The translations under genes and the position numbers were made by a program. From Bryum argenteum (taxonomy: Eukaryota; Streptophyta; Bryopsida; Bryales; Bryaceae), in contig CM073324.1 of assembly GCA_037043015.1 (NCBI GenBank), positions 12,049,013-12,113,012 on the forward strand: a stretch of 64,000 nt of DNA. The letters are read 5' to 3'. Each line of letters opens with the position of its first letter. The first letter of the stretch is position 1. Below are positions 1 to 10,699 of the stretch, in pieces. Below the pieces are notes generated by a model that saw only the letters and a list, made by a program, of their open reading frames with translations, was not told the DNA's origin and searched no databases.

Positions 1-950
1 ACCTCCAACTTCAAATTTTGCAAGGTTATTGAATCCTTACGAAATTTTTTACATGTAATTCCATTTGTCCTATAGTATTTTTAACACGTCCACTACATTC
101 ATATGGTCCTATTTGGTTATTTCAAATATTAAAATCACCTTCTTCCCATCAATTTCTTATTAAGACCCTTATTCTAACTAGATAGGAGGCGAGGGGGGGG
201 GGAGACAAGATGGGGTGCTCGAGGGCCAACTCAACAAAGATGTTTGCTGCCTAGCAGCTAGTTGCCGCACCTGCCGCAAGGCACGGCCAGACCCCTAATA
301 AATATAGGAGTCCTTGCCAGGCCCAGACCGCCCCTCGCATGGTCATGTGCGAGGGTGATGAGCGAGGGCTCATCAGCCAGCCCTTAGCCTTTCGTGAGCC
401 GTCTCCGCGACTGACGGGAAAACCTGTTGCCAGCCCTCAACGAAGTCGAGCAACACTTGCCCCGACGCTCGACCAACGTGCCCGAATCACAAAAGTTAAA
501 AGTGACTTCACTACCCCTTCACTATACTTACCCCCATCCTTTGACCCCAACCCCCTTCCCTTCTCTTATCTTGATTATTTCTTTGTATTTTTTTTATCCC
601 CAACATAACTTTTAAAATAGTGGAATTTCTATTAGTAATATTTTGTGCGAGAGCCATTATTAGGTACGATTAATGTTTATTTTTATACAAAACTTTAATT
701 CACATATAGTTTTAAGTCTTAATAATTTTGTTTTGATTTTGAAGTAGGATTTGGAATTCAACAACTTTTTAGGACATTTCAAAAATTAAGTATTTAAAGT
801 ACACCTTTTTTCAAAATAGACATTTCAAGTTTGACGGTATATTTTGAAACTTATTTAACAAAATTTACGTAAAATTACATAGAAAAGCTACGTGAAGATA
901 ATGGAGATGAATTAAAACATGAAATCGTAAATATATGTACATATATGTAC
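1..950. other. Intergenic, no gene recognised
   Basis: AT-rich DNA with a G-run near 190-202 and a GC-richer patch at about 180-480. Short open frames here have no recognisable family and no splice context. I see no RNA gene. Confidence 0.5.
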
Positions 951-959
951 ATAAAAATC

Positions 960-1780
960 ATTAATCCTGCCGATGTCTGCTTAAACACGATGAAAATAAG
1001 GCATTCTAACATACTCTCTGACAATCTCAACTGCATTATTGTCAATTGGATACTCGTATTCTGAAATCTGAGCATACTCTCTCTGGCCTACCAAAAACCG
1101 AGCTGGTTTGGTTATACCCTGCAACCGACAGAAATTGTACAATGCACAACATGCTAGAATGTATGATCCGACTCTATCATCACATGAGTAAATGACCTCA
1201 AAATTCTCCAACCGTTCTTTAGAAAGCCGAAACTGTTATCTATCAAAATTCTAGCTACGTTTGTTGCAGAATCAAACCCGTTTCGATCAACAGCCAACGC
1301 AATTCTCATTTTAAAGAGAGTAAGTTGAATCAAATAAGTTCGAAGAGAGTAAGCTGAATCGTCTAACATAAAAGGAGACACCTGTACTTCACCAACATTG
1401 ACTACGGACTTCCTCAATGTAGTACCCGTCATTAACTTCACACCGACAGAATAATCTCAAAATGTTGCTGCATCGTGCACTCCGCCAGGTTGATTACGAT
1501 ACACATCCTAGAAAAATTTGTCAGCATCACATATAGGCTGTCATAACCTCAAACTTAACTATAGTACTAATCAACTGAGCACTAGCAGGAATCTGAACGA
1601 AATGATGACATAACATGTTCCTTTGAGAAAGAATGTAACAAACTATAACCGTATACTTGCGGATGGTAGATGTCTCTACGTTGTATAAATCAAACATCAA
1701 CTCCGGTCTTATCGTATGTGTCAATCGACACATAACTACCTTCAAAATCGTACGTGGAGAAAAATGAAATCAAACAAAAT
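960..1780 (-). pseudogene. Decayed PIF/Harbinger (HARBI1-like) transposase
   Basis: On the minus strand, frames between about 1745 and 981 give pieces typical of the DDE_Tnp_4 nuclease of PIF/Harbinger elements. A block like 'DDSAYSLRTYLI' (about 1360-1325) is followed by 'ARILIDNSFGFLKNGWRIL' (about 1250-1190), where the family has the catalytic Glu in 'E.AFG.LK.RWR'. Here the Glu position reads Asn, so the active site is damaged. An 'ILACCALYNFCRLQG' block (about 1160-1105) matches the usual 'ACC.LHN' end. The pieces lie in different frames, so this is a relic. A stretch at 1527-1745 may be the N-terminal part. No terminal repeats were found. Confidence 0.65.
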
Positions 1781-1799
1781 ACGGCGATAAGTGCAAGTA

Positions 1800-3690
1800 A
1801 AGCGTAACCAAGGCAACCAAACGTTGAAATGCAAAAAAGTCATCTTATCTGTCTATAAGTACCGCCTATCTAATTGATAACAAATAATATTGGTATGAAA
1901 AAAATGACAGGTATATTTTTCCAAGAATCTTTTCTACCTCATGAGCATATTTACTTTTCCAGATTCAATTTTGTAATTGATTTGTATGTTTTAAAATTAC
2001 TTTTTACTAGTGTGATCTAAGAATGAAATCCAACAATTTCCTTTTCAGGGGTTATGATTTAGAATCTTCTAGGTGTCAATTTTCAATGATTTTTCTTCAC
2101 TAAAAATTTGGAAAATAACCATCAGAACTTTTTTGGTAGGTTGAATAAGACAACCCATGTAAGGTATACTGCTCAAAATTGGTGCAAGGACAATCATACC
2201 CACAAGATCCAACTACCTAGGAGGTGTATAATAGCATTGAAATATGATATCTATAGTGAAATTCAAGCATATGCCAATTTTAAATACCTACATGTAGAGT
2301 TCAAAACCTACATGTGAAGTTCAAAACTGCCTAAACTTTTGAAGTTTGATTAAAAAGATAGAGTAACTGGAATCATCAATTTTCAGCTCTTCTACAATGA
2401 GCTATGGATTTTTGAAACTGGACATCATGTATTTCTAAAATGACACCCTATATGTTTGCAGCAAGTACATTGCACTATTGCATTAGTGAGTACCATTGCA
2501 TTGGAAGCTATAATGTACCTGTGAGTGAAGATTACTAGAGTTCCATTATGGGACCTGCTCCATTTTAGACCACTTTATTATAACACAACATTCACCAATT
2601 TGCTGCGAGCAACATAAGTTACTCTTGTGTACATTCTGGCAACATCAAATTGTTGTACAAGCATAAACCAAACGAATATTCGGCACCAACGTGATCATTT
2701 CTGCCCACACTGATCTCACAGGCAGCTTCCTGAAAGCTCTGGTTCACCAACAATACTTTCATATCAAATTCTTTTACAAGCAAAAGAAGAAGTCTACTCT
2801 TTTGGAGAGGCCAAAATGAGTTCAAAGGTTCCTTTGTTCGAGTATCGCTGTACAAAAGTGATCAACTTTTTCTAGTATTGTGACGTTCACGAAGTACTAT
2901 TCTCCAACCCTGATTCCACCGAATCTGTTGCCCTCCATGCACGGCGGAATGGACGAACAAATATCTTTTCATCTGAATGTGACTTGCCTGCAACAAAATG
3001 GTAGATTTCAGAAAGTGGTAGATTTCAGAAAGTGGTAGATTTGAGGTGAAAGCTGATCACCTTTCTGGTACTTTGGTTTCATAAAGAGCCACACCGTAGT
3101 GGTCAAGGCATGTGTCGGGCAGGAGCTTCAAATTTTTTTGGGGCTGGAGCCCAGAGATCATTCGCAGTACCTTTTTTGAATCCATTGGATAAAAAAAGCG
3201 AAAAACTTCCCTTCCTGACTAGAGTCTGGAGTATGGACTGTTGATGGGACCTGAGATGTACGCAACAACTACAATGATAATACTCACAAAGATGACACTT
3301 TGAGAAGGAAACATGAAGATTCGTGGGTGTTTTTGATCCTTTGATACAAATTTTCCAACACAAAAGTATAGCAAGCACCTCTTGGTGATTTGCATATAAC
3401 AACTTCCATGTTCTCCATATGCAAGCATCTAAAAACTCAATGAAAGTACCCGACCGAATCATGTGATTGGATTATTTGAGTAAATACGAAAATAATATCC
3501 TTATTGGATTTGGCATGAATAAATTGTCCATTCAACCTACCCGAAGATATACTCACATGACCACCCAACAAGTACTATTAGAGTGGGCAAAGGCCCATGT
3601 TATCTTGGCGTAACCACTTTGCTACCTCAACTATCTCGGTCTTACGTTCTACGGATTTCGATGGATCTGGTCTTGATCCAGTGTACACAC
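1800..3690. other. Intergenic, no gene recognised
   Basis: AT-rich with scattered short frames and no family signature. A 17-bp unit (GTGGTAGATTTCAGAAA-like) is repeated three times in tandem at about 2999-3047. A minus-strand frame at 3103-3462 (119 codons) has no motif I recognise. Confidence 0.4.
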
Positions 3691-3695
3691 TAATA

Positions 3696-3877
3696 CTCCC
3701 TCTGTTTTTAAAAAAAAAACACTAGGATTTGGTGCAAACACCTCTCTCACAATAATACCAAGATTTGATATAAATGAGTAATTCAGAACATATATAACTA
3801 TATTAATGAGTAATCTAGACCATCAGAAAATTCAACCATTTTTAGCAAATCATGATGTTTTTCTCAAACGGAGAAAG
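3696..3877. mobile_element. Stowaway-like MITE (Tc1/mariner type)
   Basis: The ends CTCCCTCTGTTTTT at 3696 and CAAACGGAGAAAG at 3877 are imperfect terminal inverted repeats of the classic 'CTCCCTCCGT' Stowaway type. TA dinucleotides flank it at 3694-3695 and 3878-3879, the expected target duplication. The 182-bp AT-rich interior has no coding capacity. Confidence 0.75.
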
Positions 3878-3879
3878 TA

Positions 3880-4669
3880 GTACTTGATACTATTTCATTC
3901 TTAAACGTATTGTTCACTATTTGATATTTCCCTCACTACTTCAACGTTGAAAATAAAACATCACTCTAAGATAGACAAACCCAAAACCGACAGGCGACCA
4001 ATAACCGATCTAGCCCAATTCCTAGATTTTGAAAGGACAGATGTACCTCATTTGTATATTTGAGCATGAGGTCGGTTTTAGGTCGCAAGCAACTTTTCAC
4101 TTCAAACAATTATAACTATTTGAATAATGCAAATAAAATCACGAAACTTTTTGCATTCAACAAGAACCTTATGTTTGCACACATGAAAAATTCTAAAAAA
4201 TATATATACCTTAATACCATGTGCTAAAATCCTTAAGTTGTCGGTTATAGGTCTGTCTACCTTATAGGTGTGCACACATGCACAACGAAATACCGAGGCC
4301 TTAAACCCTAAACCTGCGACAAAACACGACCCCTATTCGCCACAGCAGCTGGGCAGCCAGCCGCAAAACTTACAAGACCCTGCCCGTTAGCGTCCGACCG
4401 TGACGTCGAGCCCTCGTTCCACGACTTCTAGGAGATGCTGTGCATTTGCAGTGAGCCAAGCGCCTCTGTTTCTCGACCGATTTGTGCGCACTCACCTTGG
4501 CCATCATCACCCAGGTACTCCTGATCGCTCTTTACAATTCCGGCCGGGTGCATTCCGCTTTAGAATCCCAATTTTAGCGGACCCATCAGCGAGCTTTTTG
4601 GAGTTCAGAAGAGAATTTTCTGATCAATTGTTTGTGATCGCAAGGGCTAATTAGGTTAAAGTATCAGAG
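3880..4669 (+). promoter_or_regulatory. Upstream region of the phosphoglycerate mutase gene
   Basis: AT-rich to about 4260, then GC-richer up to the ATG at 4670. A TATA-like run (TATATATA) lies at about 4199-4207. CAG-GTACTC at about 4510-4516 and ATTAG-GTTAAAG at about 4650-4660 could be the ends of a 5' UTR intron, which is inference. No conserved protein is encoded here. Confidence 0.35.
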
Positions 4670-6798
4670 ATGGTGGCACCGGATGCAGCATCGGAGTACC
4701 ACTTGGATCCCCACCCTGTGATTCCGCAGGGGAAGCCGTTTCTGCTCGTGGTGCTCGACGGGTGGGGCGAGAATCGGGAAGATGAGTTCAATGCAATTTA
4801 CAAGGCGGAGTGTCCCACGATCAAGAGCTTGAAGAACGGCGCGCCCCGGCGATGGCGCACTATCAAGGCGCATGGCACCGCCGTGGGATTGCCCAGCGAT
4901 AGCGACATGGGCAACAGCGAGGTCGGGCACAACGCCATGGGCGCCGGCAAGATCATCCAGCAAGGGTATTCATTCTAATCATTCTCTTTTTGGTCAGTCT
5001 CTGGTCTTTTGATGAAATATCCTGTTGTTGAAATTGGGCCTGGCGATTGCTTGCAGTGCAAGCCTTGTGGACGATGCCATAGAAGCCGGATCCATGTTCA
5101 CAGGATCCGGATGGAACTATGCCAAGGAATCATGGATGAGCGGAGGAACGCTCCATTTCATCGGCCTCTTGAGTGACGGAGGTGTACATTCTCGTACTGA
5201 TCAGCTGTTTGCATTGATGTACGGTGCGAACGATCACGGCTGCAAGCGCATCCGAGTCCATGTTCTCACTGATGGACGAGATGTCCCCGATGGCTCCAGC
5301 ATCAAGTATGTTGGACAGCTTGAAAAGGAATGTGAAAATCTGCGCAACAACGGCTGTGATGCTCGAATTGCTTCCGGCGGTGGCCGAATGTACGTGACCA
5401 TGGATCGCTACGAGGTATGCTCCCATCCCTGCCACTTGGTTTCGTGGAAGTCTCAGAGATATGGAAGCACTGAGCACGGGTTCGGGTTGACAGGCTGACT
5501 GGAATATAGTGGAGCGTGGATGGCGAGCACATGTGCTGGGAGATGCTCCTAACAAATTCGAGAGCGCACTGGACGCTCTCACGAAGCTCAAGGAAGAGAA
5601 TCCGAAGGTGAACGATCAATTCTACCCTCCGTTCGTGATTGTCGACAAGGAAGGCGCGCCAGTGGGAACGATCGAAGACGGTGATGTCGTCGTGAACATC
5701 AACTTTCGTGCTGACCGAGTTATTCAGATAAGCAAGGCGTTCGAGTACGAAAACTTCGAGTATTTCGACAGGGTCAGGTTCCCCAAAGTGAAGTACCTCG
5801 GCATGATGCAATACGATGGCGACTTGAAGCTTCCATCCAACTACCTGATCGCCCCGCCTCTGATCGAGAACACTTCTGGAATGTACTTGTGCGCCAACGG
5901 CATCCGAACTTTCGCCTGCAGGTGCGATATTTTACTTGTGCATGTTCAGCATCATAGTTCGTGTTTACATCTACCCGTGCACCATAGTAATATATTTATT
6001 TGGATTTCGCCAGTGAGACGCAAAAGTTCGGGCATGTGACGTTCTTCTGGAACGGTAACCGATCAGGGAAGATCGACGAAACGCTGGAAACGTACCACGA
6101 GATTCCGAGTGACAACATTCAGTTCAATGAAGCTCCTCACATGAAGGCTGCTGAAATCGCTAAAGCTGCAGGGGAAGCGCTTTTGTCAGGAAAGTATGAT
6201 TATGTCCGAGTTAATTTTGCGAACGGTGACATGGTTGGACATACTGGAGATTTGGAGGCTACCAAACGAGCTTGCGAAGCCGTTGATCAAGGAGTCAAGG
6301 TGCCCTTTTACTCACTTTTTCTTTTTGAATTACAAACTTCAGCTTCTTGTCCTCTAACAATTGCACATTACAGACCCTGATTGACGCTGTGGAGAAACTG
6401 GGCGGTATCTACCTCATCACAGCCGATCATGGCAACTGTGATGATATGGCGCAACGTAAGAAGACTGGAGAGCCCCTTCGTGATGAGACCGGCAAAGTGG
6501 CTCCTCTCACTTCTCACACTCTCGCACCGGTATGAACCCCCTCCCACATCTGCTTACAATTTCTTGGACATGCACTCCAATGGTAGTTCTTTTAGGTGTT
6601 GAAAGTGGCAGCCTGATGTGATTTTGTTCTGGATGGCAGGTTCCGGTTGCGATTGGAGGACCAGGGTTGCCCGAGAGCGTGAAATTTAGTGACGATTTTC
6701 CGAAAGCAGGGCTTGCGAACATTACTGCCACTTACATCAACCTCATGGGCTTCAAAACCCCGGAAAGCTATGTGCCATCCCTTCTGGCTTTCGACTAG
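4670..6798 (+). CDS. 2,3-bisphosphoglycerate-independent phosphoglycerate mutase
   Basis: Interconverts 3- and 2-phosphoglycerate in glycolysis/gluconeogenesis, probably in the cytosol (no transit peptide seen). Six exons join in frame with GT-AG borders: 4670-4965, 5057-5414, 5494-5921, 6014-6299, 6374-6529, 6640-6798, giving 560 residues, the usual length for plant iPGAM (about 560). Landmarks of the alkaline-phosphatase-fold enzyme are present: metal-binding Asp in 'LDGWG' (residue 30), catalytic Ser83 in 'MGNSEVGHN', 'SDGGVHS', 'TDGRD', 'NFRADR', 'NGDMVGHTGD', 'TADHGN' (Asp474/His475) and 'SHT' (His504). The ATG at 4670 gives an N-terminus like that of known plant enzymes. The protein is clearly diverged from the angiosperm isoform as I recall it, so it may be a second paralogue. 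No lesions seen; it looks functional. Confidence 0.95.
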
Positions 6799-8290
6799 AA
6801 GAAGAATTTTATTTAGATAGGAAATTGGAGGGCTACACATGATATTGTTTTAGGCTATCAGATCATGCATTCTCATGCATGAATAATTTACTTTCCGAAT
6901 TTATGGCAAGCCCTTGCATGATGTACTCTGGAATAGAGCTTCAAGAGGTGCTTGAGTTAGGAATGTAATTGTTTTGATGGTTTGGAAGGTGTTTGCTCGC
7001 AACCCAACTTGAGCCGACCCAGGTTTTGAGGACTATGTCGTTTTGATTGTACTCTTGTCTCGATTAGTTCAACTTGAGCTTTTGTTTATTTGGGTTCAAA
7101 TGGGAGGTGTAGTCATCATCCTCAGCACTGAGTGAATTATCCAATTTCTGTAAATTGTCAAGTTCTTATTAAATGGTTACTATGTGATCGATCTGAATAC
7201 TGAAATTGAACCAATTTCTATATGTGATCGATCTGAATACTGAAATTGAACCAATTTCTAATATTGAAAAACCTTGATCTACAATAAGTGGCTCTATTGC
7301 AGCACAAATACACTAACGTATTGTTGAGCGTGAACAGTTAAGGAAAGAGTTAGAGATCTAAGAATATTGATCATTATTGATCAATAATATTGGTAGGGAG
7401 CCCACCCTCAATGCCCGTTCTAAGAGCTCATCTCTTATCATCTCATCTCCTACTAGTGAGCTCACTCGAATGTCGAAAACTCAAATTATCAAAAATGTTG
7501 CTGAAAATCTACCCTTGTTGAACATATCCAAAGGGTTTGATGAGAAACTTAGATGTGTTATAAATTGTCTATTCCCTAACTCTTGCGAAGCTTTGTTCAA
7601 AAATCAATACAAAAACCTTACTTCCTAAATTAGATGTGGTTAAATTCTTTTAAATAGTGACAGATTAATTTGTATGTATCAAAGAAACTTAACCTTTGAA
7701 AATCAATAGAAATTACACGTTCTATCTTTTGTATTTGATAAATAATATGATTGGCTGAAAACTTATTATACATGAAAAAAATGGATAGAGGCCACAAATA
7801 ACCTAATCAGAATACCATCAGTTTCTCGAAGTAGTAAGTTTTACAACACAACGAAAACCTTGTGTTTTTTGTGTTTGAAGGCTTGGTGTGAACAATCTAT
7901 GATTCCGAACAAGGTGATTTTATAAATTGGATGTGATTCAAAACTTACCAAACTTCTTAAAAACAATTTTTTAAAAAAATAAAAAAATAAAAAATTTAAT
8001 TAGGTGTTTACAGCTCCTCAAAATTCGGGATTGATCATAAAATGGTTGATTGGGCTAGTAGAGGTTAATTGATCATAACTCCACTCACAGTTTCTCTCTC
8101 AAAGTTTGTAGCTCAAGCGAATCTCGAATCCTCATCTAATTTACCAACACAAATATGTATCATTTCTCTTTGACCATGCTTAACATGAGAAGACACACAT
8201 AACTACATTGGTCTAACGGATCCTAATGGTGAAGTTTCAATAATAACATACAATATACAACTACTTAGTGCGGAGTGTGTTGTCTTGTGT
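6799..8290. other. 3' flank of phosphoglycerate mutase and intergenic DNA
   Basis: The 3' UTR presumably lies in the first few hundred bases. The rest is AT-rich. An 83-codon plus-strand frame at 7377-7628 has no recognisable family and I do not call it a gene. Confidence 0.4.
7181..7260. repeat. 40-bp perfect tandem duplication
   Basis: The 40-bp unit starting TATGTGATCGATCTGAATAC occurs twice back to back (7181-7220 and 7221-7260) with no mismatch, so the duplication is recent. Confidence 0.9.
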
Positions 8291-8400
8291 GACAAAATTC
8301 CTATTCATTTATAAGACACAATTCAGATGAGATGTACATCTGATACACTGAAGACATCTTAGATGTACATCTCATCTGACAAATGAATAGGAACTTTGTC
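8291..8400. repeat. 110-bp foldback (hairpin) element
   Basis: Left arm begins GACAAAATTCCTATTCATTT and continues to CAGATGAGATGTACATCT. The right arm (about 8358-8400) is its near-complement, ending AAATGAATAGGAACTTTGTC. The left arm has about 12 extra unpaired bases. It lies 37-146 nt downstream of the stop codon of the minus-strand gene at 8437, so it may be in that gene's 3' UTR. It could be a small MITE or a source of double-stranded RNA. Confidence 0.75.
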
Positions 8401-8436
8401 TCATAAGACAACCCTGGTTTCAAGTGTATTACCTTA

Positions 8437-9062
8437 CTACTTTTTGGCTTTGGGTTTGTCTCCTCCTTTCTCCGGTGTCTTGGGTCCAGCACCTACTTTA
8501 TTGAGAGCTGCCAAATCTCGCGCCTTCCTCTCGGCGATGCGTTTCTTCATCTCTGCAATCTTGATATGTTGGGGCACAAATGGAGCAGCAACATACGGTG
8601 CTTTGGCAGTCATTTGCTCAAACCGACAGAGAGCTTCCGAGTACTCCGTGAATGAATCACGCTTCCTGTTATATGGTTTCGGTGCAGCAATTTTCTGTAG
8701 TAATCATCCACACATTCCTCGGTTAGCAAAAGCATGTACAGAATTGCCAATGGGAATGATAATTGCAGATACTTTCATGGCTCAAAATCTTCATTTCTTC
8801 GTCGATGGCGCTCACCAAAGACAAGATCAAATCAGTACTGGGGAAATTAAAGTACTCATTCATAGATGCATTCATTTTCCAGTCGCACTTCATGGTTTGC
8901 GTTACTTACCAGCAAGGGATCATCTGGGAAGTCATCTTTGAATTGACTTCGAGGTTGTCTTCTTGGTATGTTGTAACCAGCATTGATTCTTCGCCATAAG
9001 TTCTGCACAATTCTAGAACCAGGGTTTTCATGATCTAGACTTCTTTTTATGAGTACAGACAT
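8437..9062 (-). CDS. Unrecognised two-exon protein, Lys/Arg-rich C-terminus
   Basis: Reading the minus strand, an ATG at 9062 opens a 51-codon exon (9062-8910) ending at a consensus donor GTAAGT. An acceptor CTACAG at 8700-8695 opens a second exon (8694-8437) that ends in TAG. Both junctions are phase 0 and the joined product is 136 residues. The second exon is charged, with a likely helix 'AEMKKRIAERKARDLAAL' and a basic tail 'GGDKPKAKK'. No domain is recognised. The clean splice pair and compositional bias argue that it is real. Further upstream exons are possible, because the ATG follows 'ACAAAG', which could be an acceptor. The product would be soluble, with no signal peptide or membrane segment. 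Confidence 0.6.
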
Positions 9063-10540
9063 CTTTGTGAATGTACAAATGATTTGACAACTAGATATTT
9101 GATTGCAACTAGAATGATACATTTAACTACTTCTCGATTATTTACTTTTAGTTCAGAAGTAACTTAGTGGCTCCTCCATGGCTTTGTGAACAAGATGATT
9201 ATTCAATTTGGAAATGTAAATGGGGGATTTCTGAGAATATAAAGATACTCAAATCTCTCGAAGTAGATTTTCAATAAGCATTTGGCAAAATTGGAATTTC
9301 TAGAATCTATTTTAGTTTAGATTTTGTAAATGAGTCTGGATTTAGTTGAATATGAAGTGAGAGTGTATGCGAGGCAGTTCTCACTATTCAAGTGAAAGAG
9401 AAATCCTATGTGCTTGATATATCAAGAAATTTCAATTAAGTAGGAATGTGTACTAGCTGAAGATTGGCCTCTAATCTACTTGAGCAAGTGTAGTTGATTC
9501 AAAAATTCATACACACAGATCTCAAAGATGAGGGTTCTAATTGATTTTGTACCATAGACAACATCTTCATGAGCCTTGCATCTTGCTCTTTTTTATCCTT
9601 GATTGCAAGAATCCTCGCATCGATCGTCATGATGAAAGTTAAGATCAAATGTATCAAAATTGAACTGAATTAAGCTCAAGAGATGTAACTTGAATAAAAG
9701 CTTGTAACTCTTTCGGCAATGAGTGTAAGTATGGAATCACTAGATTGGAATTTACTCCTAAACCAACACTGGGTAGTAAGAACTAGCTTAAGTGAGTAGC
9801 AAAAAAGTGCAACTAGAAGGTGAAGTGCTTTTAAGTGAAGCAACCCTTTCACTTCCACAAGTCCTTTCACCTCCATCCCAAAGGTCATAGACTGTTATAA
9901 ATTTTTCAATGGTGTCGAATTCATTCATAGTCCTTAGAAGTATGAAAATTAGAAAATGAATATTACAAACAGGATGTATAGCTAGTGTATGTGTATATAC
10001 ATATTGAACATATACATATGTCAAAGTGTACAATAAAATAACTGGTTTTCCTAAGAGATTATATAATTGGATAATTTACTTAAGACGTGAAATCAAATGT
10101 ATGTGTACGCACTAGTCTAAACTCTGAAATAGAATATTCCGCATTTGATAAAGAGTCTACTCACTGGAAATTTTATGAATACATAGATAGAAAGAATTTT
10201 ATTTTGAACTATACATTTCTAGTAAAGCTTCACTTAGAATGATAGATTAATTTCAAGTTGCCAAGTCTATTATGATTTTAATATACTTAGAATGATCTAA
10301 GCTAAAGTTTAAACTATTTTAGTCTCATGTTTTAGACATACCCTAAATTGATTTTAAACCTGAATGTCTTAAATATGTAAGGAGATAAGATTGAAATCAA
10401 TTCAGGATCTAATTCGACAAGTATTGTCAAACACAAATTTGTAATGAAGAAGTTATGGCTATTCAAATGATAATACATACGATATATCAACCCTCAAAAT
10501 TCTGCCCATAAACAATTTGATGCTGTAACTTCAAAAATTC
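9063..10540. other. AT-rich intergenic DNA
   Basis: No convincing coding region. A small palindromic AT stretch (TATGTGTATATACATA and neighbours) lies at about 9988-10022. It could contain the promoter of the minus-strand gene ending at 8437, but I cannot place a TATA box with confidence. Confidence 0.4.
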
Positions 10541-10542
10541 AC

Positions 10543-10690
10543 TAAAACCTCAATTCCGTTAAAATGGCAATATTCCGGTAAAATGGCACACTTTTGGGGT
10601 GAAAAAATGAGGAAATCATGAAGAGATATACGTAAAATGGGGACGTTGTGGGGATAATATGGAAAAAAGGGAGTCATTTTAGCAGAATTG
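10543..10690. repeat. Copy of dispersed 'CAATTCYGTTAAAATGGC' module
   Basis: Begins ACCTCAATTCCGTTAAAATGG, followed by ATTCCGGTAAAATGGCACAC and then a GGGATAATATGG stretch. Related copies occur at about 38188-38235 (inverted), 40915-40965 and 47395-47487 (inverted). The unit recurs in widely separated intergenic places and has no coding frame. Confidence 0.65.
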
Positions 10691-10699
10691 TCAAGCCAA

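Noticed and set aside
339-615. Overlapping ORFs near the window start
   Set aside because: No family motif, no splice context, and both frames open because of low stop density in a GC-richer patch.
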